Shown here: positions 22,784 to 34,088 of the stretch, one piece after another
Layout: every line of letters begins with the position of its first letter
Position numbering within the stretch: the stretch's first letter is position 1
The notes under the pieces: generated by a model
Told to the model about the DNA's origin: nothing
Databases searched by the model: none
The model's input: the letters and a program-made list of their open reading frames with translations, nothing else
Source of the DNA: Triglochin maritima
Taxonomy: Eukaryota; Streptophyta; Magnoliopsida; Alismatales; Juncaginaceae
Reading direction: 5' to 3'
Assembly (NCBI GenBank): GCA_963682175.1
Contig: OY821771.1
Span: forward strand, 6,695,001-6,759,000
Length of the DNA stretch: 64,000 nucleotides
Position numbers and translations under genes: made by a program

Positions 22784-24933
22784 TGTAACATCCCGAAACA
22801 GCGGAAAATTTAAAAAATTCATAATCAAGACAAAGAGCACAATAGTCAAGACGGGACTGTCACTTCTCATAAACAAATAAGCGGTGCACCATAATACATC
22901 AGAGTTTGCCAAAATGAATACATGATTACAACAAAAGACAAGGGAAGATAACGTAATCATGTGGACCTCAGTGGTCTGACTAGAGGATCCGACTCCAAAC
23001 GCGCGCGCCCGCCGATCACCACCCCACTGGACCTACTGCGGTCCTGAAAATATATAACAACAATGCCTGAGTTTCCAGAAGGAAACCCCGTATGCCAACT
23101 CACCTATATATGCATGCATTACACAATGAACCTATCATACTAGTAGCATGTCATGGCATCGACAGAAATGGAAAACAGTTCCCCCGAAGGGTAAAACAGG
23201 ACATCAGTCCGACAATCAACAACGAGTCTCCCGAGGAGACCTACTGCAGGCACATGCAGTCTTACAGCACGCGACATCGCACCCCCCACACGCAGCTACA
23301 CTACTCAAGGGTTCGGCAGGGAGCCTCTGTCACGCCTGCGGGCCGATAGAATACAGATCTGCAAATCTCAGTGGTCGGAGCCACAGGGACCAACGGGGCC
23401 GTCGCCCGGAAGGTATAACAACAACATCTCGGTAGGTGCCCAGCCGAGGAAAACAACATAGCCGGAACAGCCTCGGCTCAACAATCACCATCGCCGGCAC
23501 AACCTCGGCGGCATCACCGGCACAGCATCGGTGGTCCATCACAACAGTCCGGCACAGCATCGGACAAAACCAGACCGAAGTCTGCCAGGTCATCAGGCTC
23601 CTCGAGCCGCAAACACCAACCGCGCCGCTATAAAAGCAGGGCAGCGACCTCCGTAGCCCGTGGGCCGGTAGTCACCTCACCCAACGCCAGTTGCGTGCCC
23701 GCACAACATCAACACTGGGATCCGCGATCCCTCAGGCCTGCTATACTACAATAAGTCCAATCAATCCATCACATTTGTCACGCTCCATACCTGGAACTGA
23801 CGCGTCCCGAACACCCACACTCTTCCCAACGGCGGTCCCTGGGCAGGCACGCATCACGCGCCCACCGTCACCTCCCGGCTCACGCACAAGGCGAGGACAC
23901 GGGTTTCCGTGGACAAAGTTGGCATTCAAAGGGGAACCTGGAATTCTGTTCTGGGCCCAAACGGTCGACCGTAAAAGGTGACTCGGTCGACCGTTTCCAG
24001 AAAGGAATCGGTCGACCGTCCCTAACACGGTCTACCGCTGCGCACAGAACACAATCCCCCAAATGGTCTACCGAAGGTCTAAAACCGGTCGACCGAACGA
24101 GGTCAAAATCCGGAGTTTGGTCAACATTACAATCCAGTCTATCGGTCGACCGACTCAGGTCCCGGTCGACCGAAAACTAACAGTACAACTTCTACAACAT
24201 TTTATTCCATCGGTCGACCGACTCAGGGGTCTCGGTCGACCGACAACAGTTAGGGTCAACCTATATTTCTACGTCATATAACGGTAGACCGAACATACTC
24301 CAAAGTCCGAACATCATGCAACATAAACCAATATATTTAAGTTCCGGTCGACCGAACACAAGACCTCGGTCGACCGAAACGCAACAGACAGTAAAGATAT
24401 ACATGCATTCGGTCGACCGTCCAAGGACCGGTCGACCGCCCGGTCGTCTTCAACCTCGCGCCAGCCGAGGTTTCTTCGCCCAAACGCGACGTCGGAGAGG
24501 CCTCCGACCTCCTCCGACCGACCAACATGACCCTCTCATGAGTGTCAAGAACAAGCCACACTAATGAGTCGACATACCTCAAAAGCAACGACGAAAGTGC
24601 CGGAGCTCCGCTCGCGTACGTCGCCTCCGGTGATCTCCTCGTGCGCTCAACTCCGCACCTCTCCTGCCTGGACTGCCTCGCACCTCACGCCGACGCAGCC
24701 TCCTCCGCCTGAGCTTGGGTGACTGAGGAAGAAGGTGTGTGTTTGGTGAGAAAGGAGGAAGAAGAAATGAGAAGGAGATGAAAGGAGAAGAAAGAGAGAG
24801 AATGCCTCATTTAAACTCGTGCTACAGTACACCACCTCTTCCCCTTCCCATGCAAACACCTGCAACCCCACTTCCCCATGCAAACCAACCCTAACCATCA
24901 TTAGTCCACTAACCCTAGGTTAGGGATCTAACA
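22784..24933 (-). mobile_element. Solo LTR C of the GGTCGACC gypsy family
   Basis: This 2150-bp solo LTR is in minus orientation. In plus-strand terms it begins TGTAACATCCCG and ends ATCTAACA. It is flanked by a perfect 5-bp duplication, ATATC, at 22779-22783 and 24934-24938. It is collinear with the LTRs of the intact element 253 bp away, but clearly diverged from them, so it is a separate and older insertion. Palindromes run from about 23960 to 24450. TATAAAAG lies at 23629-23636 on the plus strand, antisense to the LTR. Confidence 0.92.
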
Positions 24934-25186
24934 ATATCTCATCTTAAATTTTGCCTAAGATCACTTCAAGATTGTTAGACACGGCCTTGATCTCAATTGC
25001 ACTAATTAGATTGATATGATGTAATTGACCCTCTTCTTTTGAAATTTCATTACAGGGTAATAACAATTTTCAGTTGTTCAACTAAATAACAAGTACGGCA
25101 TGTCATTGGAATTAGGTTATGAACTTTATTGAACCAATCACACGGGTGTAATTGGACTCCATAATTTGATGGTGAAGTGATATCAT
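24934..25186. other. Short spacer between two LTR insertions
   Basis: AT-rich unique-looking DNA between the target duplications of solo LTR C and the intact element. No gene is seen. Confidence 0.5.
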
Positions 25187-26030
25187 TGTAACGTCCCGAA
25201 ACAGCGGAAGATTTAAAATTTCGAAATAACGAATAAAACTGACACTCAAGGCGGGAACGTCACTAATACATAAATATATAAATCCGGGTGCACCCAAAAT
25301 ACAAGGAGTTTTCCAAAAGAAATACGACTACAATACAGATACAATGGAAGAGAATACAAGTAGTCGTACGGTCTAGCAACTGCCGAAGAGGATCCGACTC
25401 CAAAGCGCTCCGCCCTCGGTCACCACCCACCCGGACCTACTGCGGTCCTGAAAAAGATGCAACAACAATGCCTGAGTTTCCAGAAGGAAACCCCGTATAC
25501 CAACTCACCTATATGCATGCATCACATAATGAACCTATCATACTAGTGGCATGTCATGGCATCAACAGATATGGAAAACAGTTCCCCCGAAGGGTAAAAC
25601 AGGACATCAGTCCGACAATCAATCATCGGGTCTTCCGAAGAGACCTACTGCAGGCACATGCAGTCTAGTAGCCCGCGACATCGCACCCCCCACACGCAGC
25701 TACACTACACAAGGGTTCGGCAGGGAGCCTCTGTCACGTCTACGCGCCGATAGAAACAGATCTGTAAATCTCAGTGGTCGGGGCCACAGGGACCAACGGG
25801 GCCGTCGCCCGGAAGGTATAACAACATCATCTCGGTAGGTGCCCAGCCGAGGAAAACAACAAGCCGGCACAGCCTCGGCCCAACAATCATCATCGCCGGC
25901 ACAACCTCGGCGGCATCACCGGCACAGCATCGGTGGTCCATCACAACAGTCCGGCACAGCATCGGACAGATCCAGACCGAAGTCTGCCAGGTCATCGGGC
26001 TCCTCGAGCCGCGAACACCAACCGCGCCGC

Positions 26031-26038
26031 TATAAAAG
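26031..26038 (+). promoter_or_regulatory. TATA-like box, antisense to the LTR
   Basis: TATAAAAG lies in the context CCGCTATAAAAGCAGGGCAG, on the strand opposite to the element's genes. The same box and context occur in the other LTR (32770-32777) and, in matching orientation, in solo LTRs A, B and C. Conservation suggests a promoter reading outward through the palindrome array. Activity is inferred, not shown. Confidence 0.45.
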
Positions 26039-26361
26039 CAGGGCAGCGACCTCCGTAGCCCCAAGGGCCGGTAGTCACCTCACCCAACGCCAGTTGCGTG
26101 CCCGCACAACATCAACACTGGGATCCGCGATCCCTCAGGCCTGCTATACTACAAAGTGCCAACAAACATCTCAAAAGTCACGGTCCATACATGGAGCTGA
26201 CGCGTCCCGAACACCCACACTCTTCCCAACGGCGGTCCCTGGGCAGGCACGCATCACGCGCCCACCGTCACCTCCCGGCTCACGCACAAGGCGAGGACAC
26301 GGGTTTCCGTGGCAAAGTTGGCGTTCAAAAAGGGAACCTGGGATTCTGTTCTGTGCCCCAA

Positions 26362-26897
26362 CGGTCGACCGAAAGAGGTGCTTCGGTCGACCGGTTCCAT
26401 AAAGGAATCGGTCGACCGTACTCCTATAACGGTCTACCGCTGCGCTCAAGACAGAACCCCCAACGGTCGAACCAAGGTCTAAAACCGGTCGACCGAACGA
26501 GGTCAAAATCCGGAGTCTGGTCAACATTAAATTCCACTCTATCGGTCGACCGACTCAGGGGTCTCGGTCGACCGAAAACAAACAGGGTCAACCTAGTGTT
26601 CTACGTCATCAAACGGTCGAACGCAAACATACTACCGGTCGAACAAACATGCAATCGGTCGAACGCAATATAAATCGGTCGAACAATCAAACAATAATAA
26701 TCAGTACACTTAAGTTCCGGTCGAACACAACAAGGACCGGTCGACCGATAACAGGTAGAAAAATCCCAACTTACCAGCAATAATGCACTACCGGTCGACC
26801 GCCCCAAGGCATCGTTCGACCGGTGAAGGTTAAAGTCGGGCAAACAGTGCTAAAACGGTCGACCGCCCGAAGGATCCGGTCGACCGTTGGTCGTCTT
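26362..26897. repeat. Palindrome array CGGTCGACCG within the LTR
   Basis: Exact 10-bp palindromes start at 26362, 26384, 26409, 26486, 26543 and 26565, with four more between about 26740 and 26897. Between them lie degenerate copies (CGGTCTACCG at 26430) and CGGTCGAAC half-sites at 26464, 26614, 26636, 26656, 26676 and 26718. Neighbouring units are commonly 20-25 bp apart. The other LTR of this element repeats the array at an offset of 6739. Confidence 0.95.
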
Positions 26898-27344
26898 CAA
26901 CCTCGCGCCAGCCGAGGATTTACGAAGAAACGCGTCGCCGGAGAGGTCCTCGACCTCCCCCGACCGACCAACAACACCCTTCTACAAGGGTGAGCAACAA
27001 AATCACACTAATGAGCGGCATACCTCAAATGAAGACGACGAAACGCCGGAGCAAGCTCACGCCTCCGTCCTCCTCACGCGCGTCCTCCTCCCCGCGACGA
27101 CCTCCTCACGCCGGAACCTCCGAGCCTTCTTCCTCCTCTGGTCGCCGGATGGAAAAAATGGAGAGGGAGTGAGAGAGTGCAAAAGGAAAAGAGAGAGGGA
27201 GAGAAACACTTAAATAACCCTACACCCCAACACCTCTCCCTCACCCTACACCATACCCTACACTCCAACCCATACCTCCTCTCTCCTCCAAGTCAAACCT
27301 CACTTAACCCTAATCCAATCCTAATCCGGTTTAGGGACATAACA

Positions 27345-27358
27345 ATCCACCCAACTTA
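27345..27358 (-). other. Polypurine tract
   Basis: On the minus strand, AAGTTGGGTGGATT directly precedes the 3' LTR (starting TGTTATG). This is the expected place and character of the plus-strand DNA primer of a gypsy element. Confidence 0.7.
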
Positions 27359-27377
27359 AAAGGATTTCGTCCCGAAA

Positions 27378-30300
27378 TCAAAGCAACCACTCACCGAAAA
27401 GCTCTGGATACTGCTTCCTGACATCCTCCTCGATCTCCCAAGTGGCCTCACGCTCACTGTGATGCTGCCACCTGACCTTCACCATCGGAATGGTCCTCCT
27501 CCTGAGCTGATGATCCATCCGGTCCACAATCTCCACTGGCCTCTCCTCGAGCGACAAGTCCTGCTGAATCTCTGGCACTGCTATCTCAATAACGTGCGAC
27601 GGATCTGCCACATACTTCCTCAACATCGACACATGGAAGACATTATGCAGACCTGAAAACTGCGGCGGCAATGCAATCCTGTAGGCAACCTCTCCAACCC
27701 GGTCCAAGATCTCGAACGGCCCAACATACCTCGGACTGAGCTTCCCCTTCTTCCCAAACCTCATCACACCTCTGGCTGGGGAAATCTTCAGAAACACATG
27801 GTCGCCCACCTCGAAACTCAGCACTCGTCTGCGTCGATCTGCATAGCTCTTCTGTCTGCTCTGCGCTGTGGCCAGTCTCCTCCTGATCACATCCACCTTC
27901 TCTGCATACATCTGCACGATCTCCGGCCCAACTAACTGCCTCTCGCCCACATCACTCCAGCATACCGGTGATCTGCAAGGCCTCCCGTACAATGCCTCGT
28001 ACGGTGCCATCCCAATACTCGAGTGGTAGCTGTTGTTGTAGGCGAACTCTATCAGCGGCAGGTGCTCATCCCAGTGCTCTGCCCAATCCAGTGTGCATGC
28101 TCTCAGCATATCCTCCAGGGTCTGAATCGTCCTCTCTGACTGACCATCGGTCTGCGGATGAAACGCTGTACTGAATCTCAGACGCGTCCCCAAAGCCTGC
28201 TGCAGACTCCCCCAAAATCTGGAAGTGAAACGAGGATCTCGATCTGAGATGATGCTCACCGGCACTCCATGCAACCTGACTATCTCCTCCACGTACAACT
28301 TAGCTAGACCCTCCAAAGGCAACGTGGTCCGGATCGCTAAGAAGTGCGCCGACTTGGTCAGTCGATCGACTATCACCCAAATCGCGTCGTGGAATCTCCT
28401 CGTCTTCGGCAATCCCGTGACAAAATCCATCGTCACGTGCTCCCACTTCCACTCAGGAAGCTCAATACACTGCATCGGTCCTGCTGGCCTCTGATGCTCA
28501 ATCTTCACCTGCTGGCAGACTAAGCATCGCTCCACAAACTCTGCAATATCCCTCTTCATGCCCTTCCACCAGAAGTTCCGCTGCAGGTCCTTATACATCT
28601 TCGTGCTCCCCGGGTGAATGGTGTATCTGGCTCTGTGTGCCTCCTCCATGATGTCGTCTCTCAGCCCATCAACCTTCGGCACCCAAATCCGACTCCTGAA
28701 CCTCAGACCACCATCAACCCCCACACTGAAATCTGATCCATCTCTGGAAGCCAACTGTAGCAGACCAGCTAACTCTTCATCCCCCCGCTGAGCCTGAACC
28801 AACCGTGAGACAGTCTGCGGCTCCACCCGAAGCCCAGCAATCACTGCTCCCTCTGAGCCCTCTGTGAACGGTCTCCACTCTGACAAAGCCTCGAGTAACC
28901 TCCACTCCTGGATGCACAGACTCGCAACTGAAACCTCCACCTTCCTGCTCAGCGCATCTGCAACCGAATTCGCCTTCCCCGGATGATAGGAAATGGTGAA
29001 GTCGTAGTCCTTAATGAACTCGAGCCATCTGCGCTGCCTCATATTCAGCTCCTTCTGCGAGAACAAGTACTTCAGACTCTGATGATCGGTGAAGACCTCG
29101 AACTGCTCGCCATACAGGTAGTGCCGCCAGGTCTTCAACGCATGAACTACTGCTGCTAACTCCAGATCGTGAGTCGGGTAGTTCTTCTCGTGCACCTTCA
29201 GCTGCCTCGAAGCGTACGCGACCACCTTCCCATGCTGCATCAGAACACAACCCAAGCCTATCCCTGATGCATCGCTGTAAATCACGTAGCCTCCACTGCC
29301 ACTCGGTAGCGTCAGAATAGGTGCTGTCGTCAATCGTCTCTTCAGCTCCTGAAAGCTGTCCTCGCACTTCTGGGACCAAACGAACTTGACGCCCTTCTGC
29401 GTCAACGCTGTCAGCGGCGACGCAAGTCTGGAGAAATCCTGGATGAACCGTCTGTAATACCCTGCCAGTCCAACGAAACTCCTGATCTCCGTCACGCTCG
29501 TCGGGGCTCTCCACCGAGTCACTGCCTCGACCTTCGCCGGATCCACTGAAATCCCATCCGCTGACACAATATGCCCCAGAAAAGCCACCTGATCCAACCA
29601 AAACTCGCACTTCGTGTACTTGGCATATAGCTGCTGATCCCTCAAGATGCCAAGCACAATCCTCAGGTGCTCTCGATGCTGCTCCCTGTCAGGCGAGTAT
29701 ATCAAAATGTCGTCTACGAATACAACGACAAATCTGTCGAGGTACGGCTGGAAGGTCCTATTCATCAGATCCATGAATGCTGCAGGCGCATTCGTCAGTC
29801 CAAATGGCATCACCAAGAACTCGTAGTGGCCGTACCGCGTCCTGAAGGCTGTCTTCTGAACATCTGCCTCCCTGATCCGCAACTGATGATAACCCGAACG
29901 CAGATCGATTTTCGAGAACACTCTCGCCGTCTGCAACTGATCAAACAAATCATCGATCCTGGGCAAAGGGTACCGGTTCCGAACGGTAACCTTATTCAGC
30001 ATCCTGTAGTCAATGCACATCCGCAACGATCCATCCTTCTTCTTCACGAAGAGCACAGGCGCTCCCCATGGAGAAACACTCGGTCGAATGAACCCGGACT
30101 CCATCAACTCCTGCAACTGCTTCTTCAACTCTGTCAACTCAGCAGGTGCCATACGATACGGTGCCTTCGACTGAGGTGTCGTACCCGCTACCAGCTCGAT
30201 GCCGAACTCGATCTCTCGGTGCGGCGGTAACGCTGGAATCTCCGCTGGAAACACATCCGGGAACTCCTGCACAATCTCTATGTCCTCCAGCCTCCTCGTC

Positions 30301-31793
30301 TCAGGATCAGGAACTACCAGCGTGACCACAAACGCTCTGCATCCCTGCTGCATCAGTCTCTGTGCCCTAACTGCAGACACAATCAGACGACCCCCTCTGC
30401 TCCTCGCACCTCTGATCAGAACATCTGGCAAACCCTCCATCGGAATCAGGATCTTCTTCTCACGGCAAAAGACCCGCACGTCGTACCGGGACAGCCAGTC
30501 CATCCCCAGTATGACGTCGAAGTCCACCATCGGTAACAAGACCAGATCTGCCGGAAAATCGTGGTCTCCCGAAGCAACTGTGGTGCCGGGGAAAAAGCTC
30601 CCCACAGTGCCCACCTCACCCATGGGCGTGCTGACCTCCAAAACATCAGTCAGCAGCACAGGGGTCCGACCCAACTCGCCAGCAAACTTCTCCGAAATGG
30701 AGTGAGTGGCGCCGCAATCAAACAACACACGCGCTACTGAACCAGAAACTGAAAGCGTACCTTCCACGACGGTGTTGGAGTCCCTCGCCTCCTCAGCCTG
30801 AATAGTAAAGACTCGCCCAGTCCTCCTGCTCTGCCCCGGTGCCACAACTGATCGGCTGCCTCCGCCTCTGCCTACTGCTGGTGGTCCCGGCCTCCTGCTC
30901 GGCTCTCCCTGCCTCTGAGGACACTCACGGACAAAATGCCCCATCTGGCCGCAACCCATGCACGCTCCAGTCCGACGGGGACACTCCTGCCCTGGATGGA
31001 ACCTCCCGCAGTAAGTGCACGCTCCTGACTGACGTGCTCCTCCACCATCGAACCTGGGCCTCTTGCCCGAGTTCCCTGCTCCACGACCAGCTACTCTGCT
31101 GCCGGTGCTCACTGGCGCCTTCCGCGCCTCCTGAATACACTCCCTCTGGTCCTGCTCGATGATCGTAGCATGCTTCACCGCATCTGCAAGGGTCCGCGGC
31201 ATGCTGTTGATCACCCGAGAACGAAGCGGCTGCCTCAGTCCCTTCACGAACTTCCTCGCCCGCTGCTCTGGGGTCACACAAATCTCAGGGCAGTAACGCT
31301 CCAAAGCGTTGAACCTGCTGATGTAGCTCGTCAGTGTCATGTCCTTCTGCTCCAGCGACATGAACTCCTCCCTCTTCTGATCCCTGACATGCTGGGGAAA
31401 GTACTGCTCGTGGAACACCTCCAAAAACTCCTCCCAGCTCACATCCAGACGATCATCAAACAATACTGTGGACGTGGACCTCCACCAGTTGGCGGCCTCG
31501 CCATCAAACACATAGGTGGCCAGCTCCACCATCCTCCCAGGTGCTACACCAATAGCGCGGAAGATCTTCTCCATCCTGAAGACCCAGTCCTCCGCAACCT
31601 CTGGGGCCCTCCTGCCATCAAAAGTCGGCGGGTGCTGACGCATGAACCGATCGTGCTCAGCTCCCACCCCGCTCTGAGCGCTCTGAGCAGCCTGTCGCTC
31701 CAGAAACTCGCCCAGCCTGTCCCACTGAGCACCCGAAGTGTCGTCACTGGGATCACGATCGCGTGGAGAACTCCTCACGCGTCTAGGTGCCAT
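27378..31793 (-). CDS. Ty3/gypsy gag-pol polyprotein
   Basis: A single open frame of 1471 residues, with ATG at 31793, 132 bp after the 5' LTR. Gag covers about 50-300 and contains the retrotransposon gag domain and a CCHC zinc knuckle (C278, C281, H286, C291). The protease motif LFDCGATHS is at 357-365. Reverse transcriptase follows at about 540-740, with the catalytic FVDD at 692-695. RNase H at about 830-950 shows D841, E878 and D903. Integrase has an HHCC-type region ending CLVC (1090-1093) and a DDE triad at D1123, D1184 and E1220. A chromodomain-like segment lies near the C-terminus and may guide insertion into heterochromatin. All key catalytic residues are present and there is no stop or frameshift, so the element may be capable of movement. 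Its products would form cytoplasmic particles that copy RNA to DNA and integrate it. Confidence 0.97.
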   Translation of the reverse strand: MAPRRVRSSPRDRDPSDDTSGAQWDRLGEFLERQAAQSAQSGVGAEHDRFMRQHPPTFDGRRAPEVAEDWVFRMEKIFRAIGVAPGRMVELATYVFDGEAANWWRSTSTVLFDDRLDVSWEEFLEVFHEQYFPQHVRDQKREEFMSLEQKDMTLTSYISRFNALERYCPEICVTPEQRARKFVKGLRQPLRSRVINSMPRTLADAVKHATIIEQDQRECIQEARKAPVSTGSRVAGRGAGNSGKRPRFDGGGARQSGACTYCGRFHPGQECPRRTGACMGCGQMGHFVRECPQRQGEPSRRPGPPAVGRGGGSRSVVAPGQSRRTGRVFTIQAEEARDSNTVVEGTLSVSGSVARVLFDCGATHSISEKFAGELGRTPVLLTDVLEVSTPMGEVGTVGSFFPGTTVASGDHDFPADLVLLPMVDFDVILGMDWLSRYDVRVFCREKKILIPMEGLPDVLIRGARSRGGRLIVSAVRAQRLMQQGCRAFVVTLVVPDPETRRLEDIEIVQEFPDVFPAEIPALPPHREIEFGIELVAGTTPQSKAPYRMAPAELTELKKQLQELMESGFIRPSVSPWGAPVLFVKKKDGSLRMCIDYRMLNKVTVRNRYPLPRIDDLFDQLQTARVFSKIDLRSGYHQLRIREADVQKTAFRTRYGHYEFLVMPFGLTNAPAAFMDLMNRTFQPYLDRFVVVFVDDILIYSPDREQHREHLRIVLGILRDQQLYAKYTKCEFWLDQVAFLGHIVSADGISVDPAKVEAVTRWRAPTSVTEIRSFVGLAGYYRRFIQDFSRLASPLTALTQKGVKFVWSQKCEDSFQELKRRLTTAPILTLPSGSGGYVIYSDASGIGLGCVLMQHGKVVAYASRQLKVHEKNYPTHDLELAAVVHALKTWRHYLYGEQFEVFTDHQSLKYLFSQKELNMRQRRWLEFIKDYDFTISYHPGKANSVADALSRKVEVSVASLCIQEWRLLEALSEWRPFTEGSEGAVIAGLRVEPQTVSRLVQAQRGDEELAGLLQLASRDGSDFSVGVDGGLRFRSRIWVPKVDGLRDDIMEEAHRARYTIHPGSTKMYKDLQRNFWWKGMKRDIAEFVERCLVCQQVKIEHQRPAGPMQCIELPEWKWEHVTMDFVTGLPKTRRFHDAIWVIVDRLTKSAHFLAIRTTLPLEGLAKLYVEEIVRLHGVPVSIISDRDPRFTSRFWGSLQQALGTRLRFSTAFHPQTDGQSERTIQTLEDMLRACTLDWAEHWDEHLPLIEFAYNNSYHSSIGMAPYEALYGRPCRSPVCWSDVGERQLVGPEIVQMYAEKVDVIRRRLATAQSRQKSYADRRRRVLSFEVGDHVFLKISPARGVMRFGKKGKLSPRYVGPFEILDRVGEVAYRIALPPQFSGLHNVFHVSMLRKYVADPSHVIEIAVPEIQQDLSLEERPVEIVDRMDHQLRRRTIPMVKVRWQHHSEREATWEIEEDVRKQYPELFGEWLL

Positions 31794-31910
31794 CTGTCAC
31801 CACAACAATCAACAGATAAGCAACAATGCATGCATGAGCTACGGAAATAATGCATGCCTCTAGCACTACTCCTAAGGGTGGTTCTTTAGACGAAGACACA
31901 GGAATCGACC

Positions 31911-31922
31911 GCTCTGATACCA
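31911..31922 (-). other. Primer binding site (tRNA-iMet type)
   Basis: On the minus strand, TGGTATCAGAGC lies three bases after the 5' LTR. This is the usual complement to the 3' end of plant initiator methionine tRNA, which primes reverse transcription. Confidence 0.92.
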
Positions 31923-31925
31923 AGT

Positions 31926-34083
31926 TGTAACGTCCCGAAACAGCGGAAGATTTAAAATTTCGAAATAACGAATAAAACTGACACTCAAGGCGGGAACGTC
32001 ACTAATACATAAATATATAAATCCGGGTGCACCCAAAATACAAGGAGTTTTCCAAAAGAAATACGACTACAATACAGATACAATGGAAGAGAATACAAGT
32101 AGTCGTACGGTCTAGCAACTGCCGAAGAGGATCCGACTCCAAAGCGCTCCGCCCTCGGTCACCACCCACCCGGACCTACTGCGGTCCTGAAAAAGATGCA
32201 ACAACAATGCCTGAGTTTCCAGAAGGAAACCCCGTATACCAACTCACCTATATGCATGCATCACATAATGAACCTATCATACTAGTGGCATGTCATGGCA
32301 TCAACAGATATGGAAAACAGTTCCCCCGAAGGGTAAAACAGGACATCAGTCCGACAATCAATCATCGGGTCTTCCGAAGAGACCTACTGCAGGCACATGC
32401 AGTCTAGTAGCCCGCGACATCGCACCCCCCACACGCAGCTACACTACACAAGGGTTCGGCAGGGAGCCTCTGTCACGTCTACGCGCCGATAGAAACAGAT
32501 CTGTAAATCTCAGTGGTCGGGGCCACAGGGACCAACGGGGCCGTCGCCCGGAAGGTATAACAACATCATCTCGGTAGGTGCCCAGCCGAGGAAAACAACA
32601 AGCCGGCACAGCCTCGGCCCAACAATCATCATCGCCGGCACAACCTCGGCGGCATCACCGGCACAGCATCGGTGGTCCATCACAACAGTCCGGCACAGCA
32701 TCGGACAGATCCAGACCGAAGTCTGCCAGGTCATCGGGCTCCTCGAGCCGCGAACACCAACCGCGCCGCTATAAAAGCAGGGCAGCGACCTCCGTAGCCC
32801 CAAGGGCCGGTAGTCACCTCACCCAACGCCAGTTGCGTGCCCGCACAACATCAACACTGGGATCCGCGATCCCTCAGGCCTGCTATACTACAAAGTGCCA
32901 ACAAACATCTCAAAAGTCACGGTCCATACATGGAGCTGACGCGTCCCGAACACCCACACTCTTCCCAACGGCGGTCCCTGGGCAGGCACGCATCACGCGC
33001 CCACCGTCACCTCCCGGCTCACGCACAAGGCGAGGACACGGGTTTCCGTGGCAAAGTTGGCGTTCAAAAAGGGAACCTGGGATTCTGTTCTGTGCCCCAA
33101 CGGTCGACCGAAAGAGGTGCTTCGGTCGACCGGTTCCATAAAGGAATCGGTCGACCGTACTCCTATAACGGTCTACCGCTGCGCTCAAGACAGAACCCCC
33201 AACGGTCGAACCAAGGTCTAAAACCGGTCGACCGAACGAGGTCAAAATCCGGAGTCTGGTCAACATTAAATTCCACTCTATCGGTCGACCGACTCAGGGG
33301 TCTCGGTCGACCGAAAACAAACAGGGTCAACCTAGTGTTCTACGTCATCAAACGGTCGAACGCAAACATACTACCGGTCGAACAAACATGCAATCGGTCG
33401 AACGCAATATAAATCGGTCGAACAATCAAACAATAATAATCAGTACACTTAAGTTCCGGTCGAACACAACAAGGACCGGTCGACCGATAACAGGTAGAAA
33501 AATCCCAACTTACCAGCAATAATGCACTACCGGTCGACCGCCCCAAGGCATCGTTCGACCGGTGAAGGTTAAAGTCGGGCAAACAGTGCTAAAACGGTCG
33601 ACCGCCCGAAGGATCCGGTCGACCGTTGGTCGTCTTCAACCTCGCGCCAGCCGAGGATTTACGAAGAAACGCGTCGCCGGAGAGGTCCTCGACCTCCCCC
33701 GACCGACCAACAACACCCTTCTACAAGGGTGAGCAACAAAATCACACTAATGAGCGGCATACCTCAAATGAAGACGACGAAACGCCGGAGCAAGCTCACG
33801 CCTCCGTCCTCCTCACGCGCGTCCTCCTCCCCGCGACGACCTCCTCACGCCGGAACCTCCGAGCCTTCTTCCTCCTCTGGTCGCCGGATGGAAAAAATGG
33901 AGAGGGAGTGAGAGAGTGCAAAAGGAAAAGAGAGAGGGAGAGAAACACTTAAATAACCCTACACCCCAACACCTCTCCCTCACCCTACACCATACCCTAC
34001 ACTCCAACCCATACCTCCTCTCTCCTCCAAGTCAAACCTCACTTAACCCTAATCCAATCCTAATCCGGTTTAGGGACATAACA
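31926..34083 (-). repeat. 5' LTR of the intact element
   Basis: 2158 bp. It should hold the promoter for the genomic RNA. A possible TATA variant, TATTTAAG (minus strand, 33948-33955), is about 130 bp inside the LTR and is followed by a CT-rich tract, which could mark the sense transcription start. The palindrome array occupies about 33101-33636. Confidence 0.97.
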
Positions 34084-34088
34084 ATCAT

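Larger units (their letters stand above)
25187..27344 (-). repeat. 3' LTR of the intact element
   Basis: 2158 bp, identical in length to the other LTR. In plus-strand terms it begins TGTAACGTCCCG and ends GACATAACA. It holds ten exact CGGTCGACCG palindromes between 26362 and 26897 plus several CGGTCGAAC half-sites. The plus-strand TATAAAAG is at 26031-26038. Confidence 0.97.
25187..34083 (-). mobile_element. Intact Ty3/gypsy (Tekay-like chromovirus) retrotransposon
   Basis: A complete 8897-bp element lies on the minus strand. It has two LTRs of 2158 bp each, a tRNA-iMet-type primer binding site, a purine-rich tract and one uninterrupted gag-pol frame. The target duplication ATCAT is perfect (25182-25186 and 34084-34088). 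The order protease, reverse transcriptase, RNase H, integrase defines Ty3/gypsy. The long LTRs and the chromodomain-like tail [16 protein letters not shown] fit the plant Tekay/Del chromoviruses. I found no difference between the two LTRs in the stretches I compared: every overlapping open frame reads identically at an offset of 6739. This points to a very recent insertion. Confidence 0.97.

Noticed and set aside
25839..26673. Open frames of 187 and 191 codons in the LTR as genes
   Set aside because: They overlap each other in different frames, repeat identically in the second LTR, and their peptides are readings of the palindrome array (DRKR, GRP repeats).
26362..26897. Regularly spaced repeat array as a CRISPR
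   Set aside because: The repeat is only 10 bp and palindromic, spacing varies, the array lies inside an LTR present in several copies, and the genome is a plant's.
29011..31850. Long antisense frames (187-226 codons) across the polyprotein
   Set aside because: Shadows of the GC-rich gag-pol frame on the other strand, with no domain or start context.
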